Both the position numbers and the translations under genes were made by a program. Positions 50,156 through 59,682 of a DNA stretch of 64,000 nucleotides are shown here, piece after piece. Numbering within the stretch: the first letter of the stretch is position 1; each line of letters opens with the position of its first letter. The DNA is from JAICMB01 sp963802915 (GTDB taxonomy: Bacteria; Acidobacteriota; Terriglobia; Bryobacterales; Bryobacteraceae), in the NCBI GenBank assembly GCA_963802915.1, contig CAWDKQ010000007.1, positions 620,001 through 684,000 of the forward strand. Reading direction: 5' to 3'. The notes beneath the pieces are model-generated. The model was given only the letters and a program-made list of their open reading frames with translations, searched no databases and had not been told where the DNA came from.

Positions 50156-51406
50156 ATGAGCACGGTTCTGGTGTGGTCCATTGCCGCTGGAACAATCGCG
50201 GGTGTTTTGTTTCGACCCAAAGAGTGGCCGGAGGCGGTATGGGCCTGCCTGGGAGCTTTCTTGCTCATCGTTTGCGGGCTTTTGCCGCTCTCAATGGCGG
50301 GTCGCGCGATTGCGAAGGGAACGGACGTTTACCTTTTCCTGACAGGCATGATGATGCTCGCCGAACTGGCGCGACGCGAAGGTGTATTCGATTGGCTCGC
50401 AACCGTGGCCGTCGCCGCGGCGAAAGGTTCTCGCGTCCGGCTGTTCACGCTGGTCTATCTCGTGGGCGTCGGAGTAACCGTTTTCTTGTCGAACGATGCC
50501 ACCGCCGTAGTTCTCACGCCGGCCGTCTATGCGGCCGTCAAGAAAGCGAGAACCGACGCGCTCCCTTATCTGTTGATCTGCGCATTTATAGCCAACGCGG
50601 CGAGTTTCGTTCTTCCGATCTCGAATCCGGCGAATCTGGTGGTCTATGGCAAGACTCTGCCGCCTTTGATTCCATGGTTGCGGACGTTTCTTCTGGCTTC
50701 CTTATGGTCGATTGCGGCGACCTACTTAGTATTGCGGTGGCTCTGTCGTCAGGAGCTGCAGGGCCGGGTTGAAGATGGAACCGAAGCTGTGACTTTATCG
50801 TTCGCGGGGCGCCGGGCCGCGTGGGGTATTGCCGGGACGGGGGTTGTTTTGATTTTGGCATCCGCGTTCGGAATTGATCTCGGTCTTCCTGCGTTAATTG
50901 CCTCCCTCATAGCCGTTCTTCTGGCCACGGGTGCGAGCTCTCGCGCCATTCGGGAAGTAATGAGTGGAGTTTCCTGGAGCGTGTTGCCTTTGGTTGCTGG
51001 TCTTTTCGTTCTGGTGGAAGCCTTGGACCGCGCGGGAGCCCTTAGTGACGTCGGCCGCTTGTTTCAAGCCTGCGCCGCAATGCCCTCACTCCTCGGATCC
51101 CTGACGGCTTCGTTTGCAATCGCGGCGCTTTCGAATCTTGCGAACAACCTGCCATCGGGTCTGCTCGCGGGGGCCGCGGTACAGGCAGTCCACGTCCCCA
51201 ATCACATCCGCGACGCGGTTTTGATTGGCGTTGATCTCGGTCCCAACCTCTCGGTCACCGGTTCGCTTGCGACTGTATTATGGTTGATCGCGCTGCGCCG
51301 GGAGGGAGAACAGATCAGCGGTTGGCAATTCTTCAAATTCGGGCTGCTCGTCATGCCGCCTGCGTTGCTCGGCGCGACGCTGCTGACGGCGCTGACTTCG
51401 AAGTGA
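50156..51406 (+). CDS. ArsB/NhaD-like anion transporter (ion transporter superfamily)
   Basis: 416 residues from ATG 50156; the frame extends to 50033, but ArsB-like proteins begin at this hydrophobic segment. Ten to twelve membrane segments. The duplicated half motifs are FLSNDATAVVLTPAV and PISNPANLVVYG, characteristic of the ArsB/P-type transporter group. No arsenate reductase, ArsR or ArsC gene is adjacent, so arsenite export cannot be assumed; citrate, sodium/proton and silicon transporters share the fold. The gene stands alone between opposing neighbours. Confidence 0.85.
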   Translation: MSTVLVWSIAAGTIAGVLFRPKEWPEAVWACLGAFLLIVCGLLPLSMAGRAIAKGTDVYLFLTGMMMLAELARREGVFDWLATVAVAAAKGSRVRLFTLVYLVGVGVTVFLSNDATAVVLTPAVYAAVKKARTDALPYLLICAFIANAASFVLPISNPANLVVYGKTLPPLIPWLRTFLLASLWSIAATYLVLRWLCRQELQGRVEDGTEAVTLSFAGRRAAWGIAGTGVVLILASAFGIDLGLPALIASLIAVLLATGASSRAIREVMSGVSWSVLPLVAGLFVLVEALDRAGALSDVGRLFQACAAMPSLLGSLTASFAIAALSNLANNLPSGLLAGAAVQAVHVPNHIRDAVLIGVDLGPNLSVTGSLATVLWLIALRREGEQISGWQFFKFGLLVMPPALLGATLLTALTSK

Positions 51407-51442
51407 ATCGCACGACCCGTCTCGACCGTGGCAAAATATGAC

Positions 51443-52823
51443 ATGCTCAGAATCGCGCTGCTCCCTTTGCTCGCAGCCGCTTTGTCCGCCGCGGCGCTGC
51501 CTCCACCGTCCGACCAGCAACTCGCTCACGACATCTTCAAGGAGATGATCGAAATCAAGTCCGGCTTTTCCACGGGTGCGACGACGCCTGTCGCAGAGGC
51601 TGTCGCGGCCCGGCTGAAGGCTGCGGGATTTCCCGACTCCGACATCTTCGTAGGGGGTGCGATTCCTAAGAAAGCAAACATCGTGGTGCGATACCACGGC
51701 ACCGGCAAGTACAAACCGATCCTACTGTTGGCGCATACCGATGTCGTCGAAGCGAAACGGGAAGACTGGAGCATGGACCCGTTCACGTTTATCGAAAAGG
51801 ATGGATATTTCTATGGCCGCGGTACTTCCGACGACAAGGCCCAAGCCGCAATTTGGATCGCGAATCTCATCCGTTACAAGCGCGAGGGCTTCAAACCTGA
51901 TCGCGACCTCATCGTGGCTCTCACGGCGGACGAGGAGGGCGGCGGACCTTATAACGGCGTTAACTGGCTAATCAAAAACAAGCGCGAGCTGATCGACGCC
52001 GACTTCTGTCTGAACGAAGGCGGCTGGGGGGAAGCCGTGAACGGCAGGAAGATTTCGAACGATGTACAGGTCAGCGAAAAATACGTGATCAATTTCAGGC
52101 TCGAGGTCCGTAATAAAGGCGGGCACAGTTCGCTGCCCGTTCCCGACAACGCGATTTATCATCTTGCCGGGGCGCTCGATCGGTTGTCCAAATTCGGATT
52201 CCCGCTGAAAACGAATGAGGTGACGCGCGCTTACTTCGAGCAGATGTCCAAGCTGCAAACCGGCGACTTGAAGAACGATCTGGCGGAAGTTGCGAAGGGC
52301 TCGCCGGAAGCGATGGAAAAGGTGGCCGCCGTGTCGCCAGCTTGGAACGCAACTCTGCGTACCACTTGCGTTGCGACGCAACTCGAGGGCGGTCATGCCA
52401 TGAATGCGCTGCCGCAACTGGCGGCCGCTACGGTCAATTGCCGGGTGCTGCCGGAGGACTCTCCAGAGTACGTTGAGAACACGCTGAAACGAGTTTTCGC
52501 GGATGACCAAGTCCACTTCAGCGCCCTTGGCGATTCCTCAAAAAGGCCCGGCGTCGCCGCTTCGTCCCGATGTGATGAAAGCGGTTGGCCGCGTCACCGA
52601 TACCATCTGGCCGGGAGTGGCTACGTTGCCCATCATGCTAATGGGTGCAACCGATGGCCGGTATCTGCGCGAGGCAGGTATTCCCACCTACGGCGTTCAG
52701 GGCCTGTTCGGGGAGCGCGACGACATGCGGGCGCACGGACGCGACGAACGGATGGGCGTCAAATCCTTCTACGAAGGTCAGACGTTCCTGTATGAATTGG
52801 TCAAAAATCTGTCGACCGAATAG
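51443..52823 (+). pseudogene. Secreted M20 metallopeptidase, single frameshift
   Basis: Signal peptide (ATG 51443, LRIALLPLLAAALSAAAL), then an M20/M28-type dimetal peptidase. Metal ligands and catalytic residues are visible: LLLAHTDVVEA, GRGTSDDKA, LTADEEGGG and the NEGGWGE segment. After EDSPEYVENTLKRVFADDQVHFSALGDSSK the frame is lost. The true C-terminus (GPASPLRPDVMKAV, ATDGRYLREAGIPTYG, HGRDERMGVKSFYEG) continues in the next frame to 52823. Removing one A from the run at about 52537-52545 restores a single ~460-residue protein. This could be a sequence error, a recent mutation or, less likely, slippage on the A-run. Confidence 0.85.
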
Positions 52824-52868
52824 CGCTTTCCAGTGATACACTAAATCCCTACGGGAAGGTGGTTCGGT

Positions 52869-53846
52869 ACGGCTCCATCCTTTAGAGCGCTACGTTTTCT
52901 TGGGTGCTGCGCCCTCGCCGTGGTGTGTTACGCGCAACCCGAAGCTCGCATTTCCATCGCCCCACGCATGCGAGCCGCCATCGACCCCGAAGCTGCTTCT
53001 CTACCGCGCGCGGATCTTCGAATTGACGTTCCGCTTGTCCTTATACCGGTTCACGTCACATCCCTGGACGGCGAGTCTGTCACGTGGCTCAAAAAGGAAA
53101 ACTTTCGTCTGTTTGAAGACGGGGTGGAACAGAAGATCGTTAACTTTGCGAACGAGGATGCGCCAGTGTCTGTTGGCGTGCTCTTCGATATGAGCGGCAG
53201 CATGCGCGACAAGATAAAAAAATCGTCCGATGCCGCAATCGAACTTCTGAAGTCCGCCAATCTCGACGACGAGTTCTTCCTGATCCAGTTCAACGATCGA
53301 CCCAAACTGCTCGTGCCATTCACAAAGGATGTGGATGAGATCCGCCGAGAACTGGCGTGCTCCCGGCCGAACGGCCAGACTGCGCTTCTGGACGCCATTC
53401 ATATGGCTCTGCTCCAGATGAAAAACGCCCGTTATTCCCGCAAAGCGCTGGTCATCGTCTCCGATGGCGGCGACAACCACAGCCGTTTCCACGAAGCGCA
53501 AATCAGTGAAGCGATGCTCGAAGCGGATGTTCAGGTTTACGCTATGGGCATTTTCGATCTGGAGGGAACGCGTGGACGTTCGCGCGAAGAACGTGAAGGC
53601 CCGCGACTTCTAAACGAACTTGCGGAACAAACCGGAGGCCGACATTTTCCGGTGACGTCGCTGGACGATCTGCCGACCGTCTGCGCGCGCATCGGTGAAG
53701 CGCTTCGAAATCAGTATTTGCTCGGTTATGTGCCATCCAACTCGCAGCGTGACGGCAAATACCGCAGCGTGAAAGTAGTGGTGGATAGCGCGGACCTGGC
53801 CGTGCGGATTCACAACCGCGTCGGCTATCACGCACCCCTCGAATAG
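52869..53846 (+). CDS. VWFA-related acidobacterial protein (TIGR03436 type)
   Basis: A secreted vWA protein with MIDAS FDMSGSM and VIVSDGGDNHSR. The opening VPVHVTSLDGESVTWLKKENFRLFEDGVEQKI and the closing LRNQYLLGYVPSNSQRDGKYRSVKVVV are the hallmarks of the acidobacterial VWFA-related family. A signal-peptide-like stretch (FRALRFLGCCALAVVCYA) lies upstream of the first standard start (GTG 52920). The only in-frame codons with a suitable ribosome-binding site (GGGAAGGTGG, 52853-52862) are non-standard, e.g. ACG 52869. I use 52869 but cannot prove it. Function of the family is unknown. Confidence 0.8.
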   Translation, partial: TAPSFRALRFLGCCALAVVCYAQPEARISIAPRMRAAIDPEAASLPRADLRIDVPLVLIPVHVTSLDGESVTWLKKENFRLFEDGVEQKIVNFANEDAPVSVGVLFDMSGSMRDKIKKSSDAAIELLKSANLDDEFFLIQFNDRPKLLVPFTKDVDEIRRELACSRPNGQTALLDAIHMALLQMKNARYSRKALVIVSDGGDNHSRFHEAQISEAMLEADVQVYAMGIFDLEGTRGRSREEREGPRLLNELAEQTGGRHFPVTSLDDLPTVCARIGEALRNQYLLGYVPSNSQRDGKYRSVKVVVDSADLAVRIHNRVGYHAPLE

Positions 53847-53854
53847 AGTCGATG

Positions 53855-56274
53855 CTACCGCTGGCGCAACGCTTCGATCGGATCCACGCGAGTGGCGCGA
53901 TACGCGGGCATGTAACTCGCCGCCAAGGCCACCAAGAAAAACAGGAAAGCTATCGCGACAAACGTGAACGGATCCGTCGCGCTGACCCGATACAACATGC
54001 CGGAAATGAGACGCGTGAGGGCGAGCGAAGCGATGGCGCCAAGTCCAATCCCTGCAAGGCTGAGCCGGACTCCCTGCGTCAGGATCAAGCGGAAAATATC
54101 GCCGCGCTTAGCGCCGATGGCTTGCCGGATGCCAATTTCGGCGGTGCGTTGCGACACCGCGTAAGCCATCACGCCATACAATCCGATCACCGCAAGCAAC
54201 AACGCCACCGCCGCGAAGCTCGCGACCAGATACATCGTTTGCCGCTTCTGCGATAGCGTGTTCGCCAAGCCCTCCTCGAGCGTCTCGACATCGGTAACGG
54301 GAAGATCTCTGTCCAGGGCAAACACCTGCGATTGAGCCGTTTTCGATAGCATCCGTGGATCCCCTTGCGCGCGGATTGCAATCGTCAAGCGCGGCCAGGC
54401 ACGCTGCGGATACGACGTATAGAAGGCCATGAACGGATCCGCCTGAAGGCCGCGGTTTCGAACGTCGCCTACCACTCCGACGATCTCCGCGACTGGATTG
54501 TTGCGCCCGAACGTGAGCCGCATGCCGAGCGGACTCCGATTCGGCCAAAAGCGCCGCGCCATAGATTCGCTGATAATGGCGACATGCGGAGCGCGTTCGT
54601 CATCGGCCAACGTAAACTCGCGTCCTTGAACGATCGGAATTCGCAGAGTCTTGAAGTATGCGGGCATAATCGGATTCCATTCCGCCAACGGCCGTTCGCC
54701 GATCGGAACGTTGGGCTGTCCCTCCCCGAGCACCGGGGCAAATAGATTCGCCCTTAAGGGCATCGCCATTCCAGCCGTTACCGATTTCACTCCGGGCAGG
54801 TTTTCCAATCGCGCGAGAAGTTCACGGAAGAATCGCGCACGCGTGGAGTCGTCCGGTACTTCGACACCGGCAGCGTGACGCGCATGCTTAGGGTATGGTG
54901 CGGATCGAAACCGCTGTCGACGTCCTGCAAACGCATGAAACTCTGGATCAGCAGTCCCGCGCCGATCAGCAGAACAATCGATAACGCGGTCTGTCCGATC
55001 ACCAGAAGACTTCGCGCGCGGTGCCGCTTTCCGCCCGTCGATCCCCAGCCGCTATCGCGCAGGATTCCGTTCAGATCGGGTCGCGAGGTGTTCCATGCCG
55101 GCATCAAACCGAACGAGATGCCCGTCAAAAGAGAAAGTCCCAGAGTGAACGCGAGAACCACCCAGTCGATCCGAATGGGCTGAAACAGGGGTATCGTTTC
55201 GAGGTTCGCTTTGGCGAGCCAAGCCACGCCCCACATCGCCAGGAGCAGGCCGCCAACACCGCCTGCGACAGCGAGCACCAGGCTTTCTGCCAGCATCTGC
55301 CGGATCAACGCTCCGCGAGTGGCTCCCAACGCGGCACGCACGGCGATCTCCTTGGTGCGGGCGCTCGCACGGGCCAGCAGAAGGCTCGCTACATTCGCGC
55401 ATGCAATCAGCAGCACGAAACCGATTGCACCGGCCAGCACCAGCAGAGTCGGCCGTGCTTCTGAAACGAACGTCTCTTGCAGCGGCGTCATTTCAGGATA
55501 GATATCAGGATCGGAGTCGGGACTTCCGGGATGTTCGTTGCGGTATTGCCTGCGGAGAATCGCCAATTCTGCAAGGGCCTGCGATCGGGATATTTCTGTC
55601 CGCAAGCGGCCGATCCCCATCAAATATCCTCCACCGTGCTGGATCTGGAACGGAAGCAGCCCGCTGAACGCCATCAGTCGCGTAGCCCAAACATCGATGC
55701 CCGTGAATGGAAACGGAAAGTCCGCGGGCATAACGCCGATAATGGTGTATACGTCGGAGTCCAGCGTAATTGGCTTGCCGGCGATTGCCGGATCGGATGC
55801 GAATCTTCGCTGCCACAGAGCATGACTGATGAGCACCACGCGATTGCCGCCGGCTTCCCCTTCGGCACGCGTAAAATTACGTCCAATCAATGGCTGCGTA
55901 TGGAGTACGTCGAGAAATTCGGGCGATATTCGCGCTGCCGAGAGTAGCTCGGGTTGCAAGGAGCCGGTCAGGGTGAATGTCTCGCCGCAATACGCCGCGA
56001 GTCTTGTAAAGGATCGGTTCCGATCTCGCATCGTCTCGTATGCGGCCAATGAAAATGGCCCTCCCGTGGGCATTCCGCGTTGCGGATTCGCTTGCGAGAT
56101 TTGAAACACTCGATCGGGGTCTTCGACGGGCAGCGGACGCAACAGCAGCGCATTGATGACAGTGAAGATCGCAGTGTTCCCGCCGATTCCCAACGCAAGC
56201 GTCAGAATTGCGATGGCCGTGAACCCCAGGGTTCGGGCCATCATTCGCAGCGCGTATTTTAAATCCTGGAGCAT
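53855..56274 (-). pseudogene. MacB/FtsX-like orphan ABC permease (ADOP), frameshifted
   Basis: A second ADOP permease, split into two frames. The N-terminal part (56274 down to about 54857) has the DLKYALRMMARTLGFTAIAILTLALGIG opening, MacB periplasmic domain and first FtsX block. The C-terminal part (to 53855) has SVTAGMAMPLRAN and the final FtsX block (AVSQRTAEIGIRQAIGA). The break is at the codons after SKY: at 54853-54857 the minus strand reads TAC-CG-GAC-GAC, and adding one base gives SKYPDDSTRARFFRELLARLENLPG in one frame. With this repair the product is about 806 residues, normal for the family. Confidence 0.88.
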
Positions 56275-57510
56275 TTATGGCGTCTCGTGAATCAACGTAT
56301 TTATCATTCTTGAATCGTGGAACGCCGTCCGCTCGCCGGCTCGCTTGCCTTTCACCGGAAGCAACCTCGCGCTCAGCGGTTTTTTCCATTTGAACGCCAG
56401 CACCGCGACGTCGGAGAGGATGCGTTCGATCTGTTGCTGAGTGATGTCGCCGGCGAGCGGAATGGTGTCCAGTCCCGTGCCGCACACGGCTGAGTAGGCC
56501 AGCAGCGCATCGATTCCGTACGTTCCTTCTTCCCAGCGCTGGGCCAGCAGATTGTCTTCCATCACCGGAACCATGAGACCGGAGTATCCGGTACGTTTCA
56601 CCGGCGTGGCCTGTACGGCTCTCGTGATCACGGCGCAGGCAGTCATTGTTCCGCTCGACCCGAATTTTCCGCCGACGAACTTTTCGATCGCGGCTCCGAT
56701 TGAGACGTTCCCCAAGGGTGCGGGCGTTGCGTCGATTCCCATGTACGTCCAGCCGGTCTCTTTCCCGATCTGGCGTGCGATCTTCTCGATTGCGACGGCA
56801 TGCTCGCTCAATGCACTGGTCAGCCGCTCGGTCGCGAGAGTGGCATCCCAGCCAGTCTCCCCGAAAACGTGTTCCACCACATTGGCGCCTTCGGTTCCAA
56901 CAGCGAATCGACGGCCTTCACCTGTGTGGTATGCGCCGGGAAAGAACGGACCGTACGGCTGGAGCATTGCCGTTGCCGCAAAGCCGAAGTTGCCAGCGCT
57001 ATCGGAACTGTTCTCTCCGACGTATTTGATCAGCTTCGCCGCGGCTTTTAAGGCATTCCAGTGGATTCCATCGTCGCTCGCGATTACCAGGCTGGCGTTG
57101 GGTGATTTCCCCAGGGAAAGAATCTCTCCGAGCAGTTCCGCGTTCGACGGATCATCGGAATCGCGCAGCATCGCGGGACCGATGTTCGCAGCGAAACCTT
57201 CCTTGCCGGCCATCTGGGCGTAATCCCGAAAGAACCGAAGTGCGGCGTCACGCGAAAGGCCGCGCGTGTATTCGGGAAAAGGCTGCGTTACGATGCGGAT
57301 GGTTTCGACATCGTATCCGCCCTCCTGCATGAACTTTTTCGCCTGACGCAGGGTTATGAGCGTGTTCTGTATTTGTTCGTCGAACCGCGGCCGATCCACG
57401 GTGACATACCCAGTGATCGCACGGACCTTTGGCTTGACCGACGTCGTGGCAGCGGCCGCCAGCGCGCCCGGGACGAGTGCGGCAGCTCGCAGGAATTCTC
57501 TTCGATCCAT
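56275..57510 (-). CDS. Tat-exported DUF711 family protein
   Basis: 411 residues from ATG 57510 (GGAG upstream; frame open to 57561). The twin-arginine signal is MDRREFLRAAALVPGALAA. The rest matches DUF711: PKVRAITGYVTVDRP, ANIGPAMLRDSDDPSNAELLGEILSLGKSPNASLVIASDDGIHWNALKAAAKLIKY, YMGIDATPAPLGNVSIGAAIE and SGLMVPVMEDNLLAQRWEEGTYGIDALLAYSAVCGTGLDTIPL. The family resembles PFL-like/glycyl-radical folds but without a proven enzyme activity. It overlaps neither neighbour; it ends 1 nt from the frameshifted permease start. Confidence 0.87.
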   Translation of the reverse strand: MDRREFLRAAALVPGALAAAATTSVKPKVRAITGYVTVDRPRFDEQIQNTLITLRQAKKFMQEGGYDVETIRIVTQPFPEYTRGLSRDAALRFFRDYAQMAGKEGFAANIGPAMLRDSDDPSNAELLGEILSLGKSPNASLVIASDDGIHWNALKAAAKLIKYVGENSSDSAGNFGFAATAMLQPYGPFFPGAYHTGEGRRFAVGTEGANVVEHVFGETGWDATLATERLTSALSEHAVAIEKIARQIGKETGWTYMGIDATPAPLGNVSIGAAIEKFVGGKFGSSGTMTACAVITRAVQATPVKRTGYSGLMVPVMEDNLLAQRWEEGTYGIDALLAYSAVCGTGLDTIPLAGDITQQQIERILSDVAVLAFKWKKPLSARLLPVKGKRAGERTAFHDSRMINTLIHETP

Positions 57511-57524
57511 CCTCAATTCTCCTT

Positions 57525-58610
57525 TTAAGCGAGTGCGCGGGCATGCATGGCCCGAATCCACGCGATGCTATACGCCCAACCGACATTGTGGCCGCCCACC
57601 ATCGCCGGCACATGATCGGCGATTACGCAACCTCGAAAATCAACTTCCACCAGCGTGCGCATGATTTTGTACATATCCATGTATCCGTTGTCGACAAAAC
57701 TCTCGACAAAGTACGGCAAAGGTGCGCTGACGTTGCGGAAGTGAATTTTCCAGAGCTTGTCTTGTTTTGCGAAGAACCGCGCCGCTTCCAGGACATCCTT
57801 GCCCATCAGCTTGCCGCCTTCGAGCCAGGTCCCACAGCACAGGCAAACGCCAACGTTTGGACTGTTGGCGATTTCCAGCGCGCGGACATAGCCGTCGAAA
57901 TTTCCGAAGATGCATCGCGGCACGCCGGCGAGTTCGGGCACTGGCGGGTCGTCCGGATGAATGCCGATGCGGATACCATGCTCTTCCGCGACAGGCGCCA
58001 CCTGGCGGATGAAGTAGGTGTAGTTCTCCCAGATCTCTTCTTTGCTGTAACGTCGTCCATGCGAAAGCGGCGGCGAATACACTTTGTCGATCCAATGTCC
58101 CTGGCCGCCCTTGGCTAGATTGAAGGCGCGCGCCGGGGCGCCACCGCGCGTCGTTTCCGGCTCCGTGCTCCAGATGCCGTTGGCCATGTGCGCATAAGTG
58201 GTGTAGTAAATGCCGGCCTGTGCGAGGTTTCGGAGATACTTCTTGTATTCCTCGATCTTGCGGTCGCGGCCCGGCAGGTTCAGCGTGACCTCCGGCATAT
58301 TGTGAACGTTGCTGTTCCCGATGTTCCAAACTTTGAGCCCGGCGGTCTCAGCTGCCTGTTTCCACCGGATATAGTTCTCGACCGTCGCGTTATCGCCGCC
58401 GCTCGGAATGCTGACGTATTCCACGCCGAGTTGATTCGCAAACCGGAAATCTTCAGGCGATGGATTGGTAGGGATCTGGAGGGTGATTTTGATTCCGGGT
58501 GCGAGCGGGCGCAGTTTCGCATCTCGCGGCTCCGCGAGAGCCGGCAATGCTGCGGCTCCGATCGCGATTCGGGCGAAATCGCGTCGCGTTGATGATGGCA
58601 CGTTCTGCAT
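57525..58610 (-). CDS. Tat-exported mannonate-dehydratase-like (UxuA family) protein
   Basis: 361 residues. The Tat-type leader is MQNVPSSTRRDFARIAIGAAALPALA. The TIM-barrel core shows UxuA-family features: GIRIGIHPDDPPVPELAGVPR (metal-binding His), NVGVCLCCGTW (Cys ligand), KIHFRNV (His) and VIADHVPAM (Asp-His). Canonical UxuA is cytoplasmic and dehydrates D-mannonate. Export and a lineage-specific N-terminus make the substrate uncertain, perhaps another sugar acid. It is 15 nt upstream of the DUF711 gene on the same strand, so a two-gene export operon is likely. Confidence 0.85.
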   Translation of the reverse strand: MQNVPSSTRRDFARIAIGAAALPALAEPRDAKLRPLAPGIKITLQIPTNPSPEDFRFANQLGVEYVSIPSGGDNATVENYIRWKQAAETAGLKVWNIGNSNVHNMPEVTLNLPGRDRKIEEYKKYLRNLAQAGIYYTTYAHMANGIWSTEPETTRGGAPARAFNLAKGGQGHWIDKVYSPPLSHGRRYSKEEIWENYTYFIRQVAPVAEEHGIRIGIHPDDPPVPELAGVPRCIFGNFDGYVRALEIANSPNVGVCLCCGTWLEGGKLMGKDVLEAARFFAKQDKLWKIHFRNVSAPLPYFVESFVDNGYMDMYKIMRTLVEVDFRGCVIADHVPAMVGGHNVGWAYSIAWIRAMHARALA

Positions 58611-58751
58611 AGGTCTGTTCTGCGAGTATAGCCGTTCCGGAGGTAAGAAATTCAGATCATCCGCGGGCGTTTGGCGTCCTGCGATCCTGAAATTGCATCC
58701 ACTTACAAGTTGGCTAACGAAATGCTAACGGACGTGCGGGGAGGAGAGAAC

Positions 58752-58829
58752 ATGAAATACTTATTTGCCTGGATGATTGGGGTTCCTGGCGTGATTATCT
58801 TCATTTGGTTTCTGGTCAATCACATCTAA
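58752..58829 (+). CDS. 25-residue single-pass membrane miniprotein
   Basis: ATG 58752 is preceded by GGGAGGAGAG at good spacing. The product, MKYLFAWMIGVPGVIIFIWF-LVNHI, is a single hydrophobic helix with a Lys at one end and Asn-His at the other. Start signal, length and composition are those of membrane miniproteins, which commonly modulate larger membrane complexes. I believe similar short proteins with a W-x-x-GVPG core occur in this phylum, but I could not check. No partner is indicated by context. Confidence 0.55.
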   Translation: MKYLFAWMIGVPGVIIFIWFLVNHI

Positions 58830-58900
58830 CGACGGACTTCGATTCGACCGCGGCGCCGCTCAAGCCAATGCGCGGCGCGGCGGACTACAATAAAAGGTCA

Positions 58901-59023
58901 ATGTTTGGTTCCATCTTCCTCTTCGCGCTCCTGTTCCTCGCACTGTTTGTTCTTGTCCTAATGGTGAATCCACCAAATGCGTGGTTGACGCGACGACGCA
59001 CGCGGCGGGATCGGCAGGAATAG
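58901..59023 (+). CDS. 40-residue single-pass membrane miniprotein
   Basis: From ATG 58901 (AAAAGG just upstream) the frame encodes a hydrophobic helix (residues 2-24, very rich in Phe and Leu), then NPPNAWLTRRRTRRDRQE, a strongly basic tail that by the positive-inside rule would be cytoplasmic. The frame is open upstream to 58805, but that segment looks non-coding. It lies 71 nt after the 25-residue membrane protein, so the two may be cotranscribed. Function unknown. Confidence 0.45.
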   Translation: MFGSIFLFALLFLALFVLVLMVNPPNAWLTRRRTRRDRQE

Positions 59024-59254
59024 TTCCTAGGGGTTTTCGCAACTTGATTTCAACTAGACAATGAGGTAAGATAATTACGTAAGCACCTCAGGTCCTACTG
59101 CATCGATCTGCTGTCCTTGTTAGACCAATCATAAAAATTCCTCGCTGAGTCATACCGTTCCTGACAGAGTTTTTGTCTCGAGGCGAAGCTCTATCCGGAA
59201 GCCACGGGCGCGCTGCGTCTGCGCCGTTCATTTACATCAAAAAGGAGATTACAA

Positions 59255-59599
59255 ATGACTTTGTCGAAAATTTTCACCACCAGTGCGATCTTTGCACTTA
59301 GTCTGGTTTCGGGGCACGCGCAATCGGGGGAAGCGGTCCGTGTTCATATTCCGTTCTCGTTTGTGGCCGCAGGCAGGGAATTGCCCGCCGGCGACTATGT
59401 TCTTGAGCAATCGGGAGAAGGCGGTAGTTGGCTCCTCCATGGGCGATCATCGTCGGTCGGCTTGCTAACGTCCTTCGAGGGCGAAAATACAACCGATACC
59501 GTGGGAGCGGAATTCGCAACTTCGGCGGGACAAAAATATCTTGATGGGATTCGCCTCGGCGATGGAACCGTCAGGCATGTTCTGTATCATACGAAGTAA
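59255..59599 (+). CDS. Small secreted beta-rich protein
   Basis: 114 residues after an AAAAAGGAGA ribosome-binding site. A signal peptide (1-22, ending GHAQ) precedes a compact beta-rich domain (VRVHIPFSFVAAGRELPAGDYVLEQSG, SWLLHGRSSSVGLLTS). Proteins with the pattern IPF-F-AGG-LPAG-Y are frequent in Acidobacteriota and are of unknown function. It ends 10 nt before a strong hairpin. The 216 nt before it hold no gene; one region (about 59060-59090) shows a GAGGT/ACCTC inverted repeat. Confidence 0.75.
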   Translation: MTLSKIFTTSAIFALSLVSGHAQSGEAVRVHIPFSFVAAGRELPAGDYVLEQSGEGGSWLLHGRSSSVGLLTSFEGENTTDTVGAEFATSAGQKYLDGIRLGDGTVRHVLYHTK

Positions 59600-59608
59600 G
59601 TACTAAAG

Positions 59609-59641
59609 CGGAGTGGAAATTCGTACTGAATTTCCACTCCG
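59609..59641. terminator. Strong hairpin between convergent genes
   Basis: A perfect 14-bp inverted repeat (59609-59622 with 59628-59641) with a 5-nt loop follows the small secreted protein gene, 30 nt before the stop of the opposing hydrolase gene. There is no T-run on the plus side, but stem length and location suit a bidirectional terminator or RNA-stabilising element. Confidence 0.6.
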
Positions 59642-59657
59642 AATTCGAGAGTGTATC

Positions 59658-59682
59658 CCCGCTCTTACGGTCAGGGTTCCGC
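59658..59682 (+). repeat. Partial copy of the dispersed intergenic repeat
   Basis: CCCGCTCTTACGGTCAGGGTTCCGC resembles 14257-14282 in the 14-kb repeat cluster (same order: a CCCxCTC block, TTAC, a TC block, then GGTTCCGC). It overlaps the 3' end of the hydrolase gene at 59671. It appears to be one arm of the same repeat family. Confidence 0.45.

Noticed and set aside
50156..51406. Arsenic resistance locus
   Set aside because: The transporter is ArsB-like, but no ArsR, ArsC or ArsA gene is nearby, and the superfamily has other substrates.
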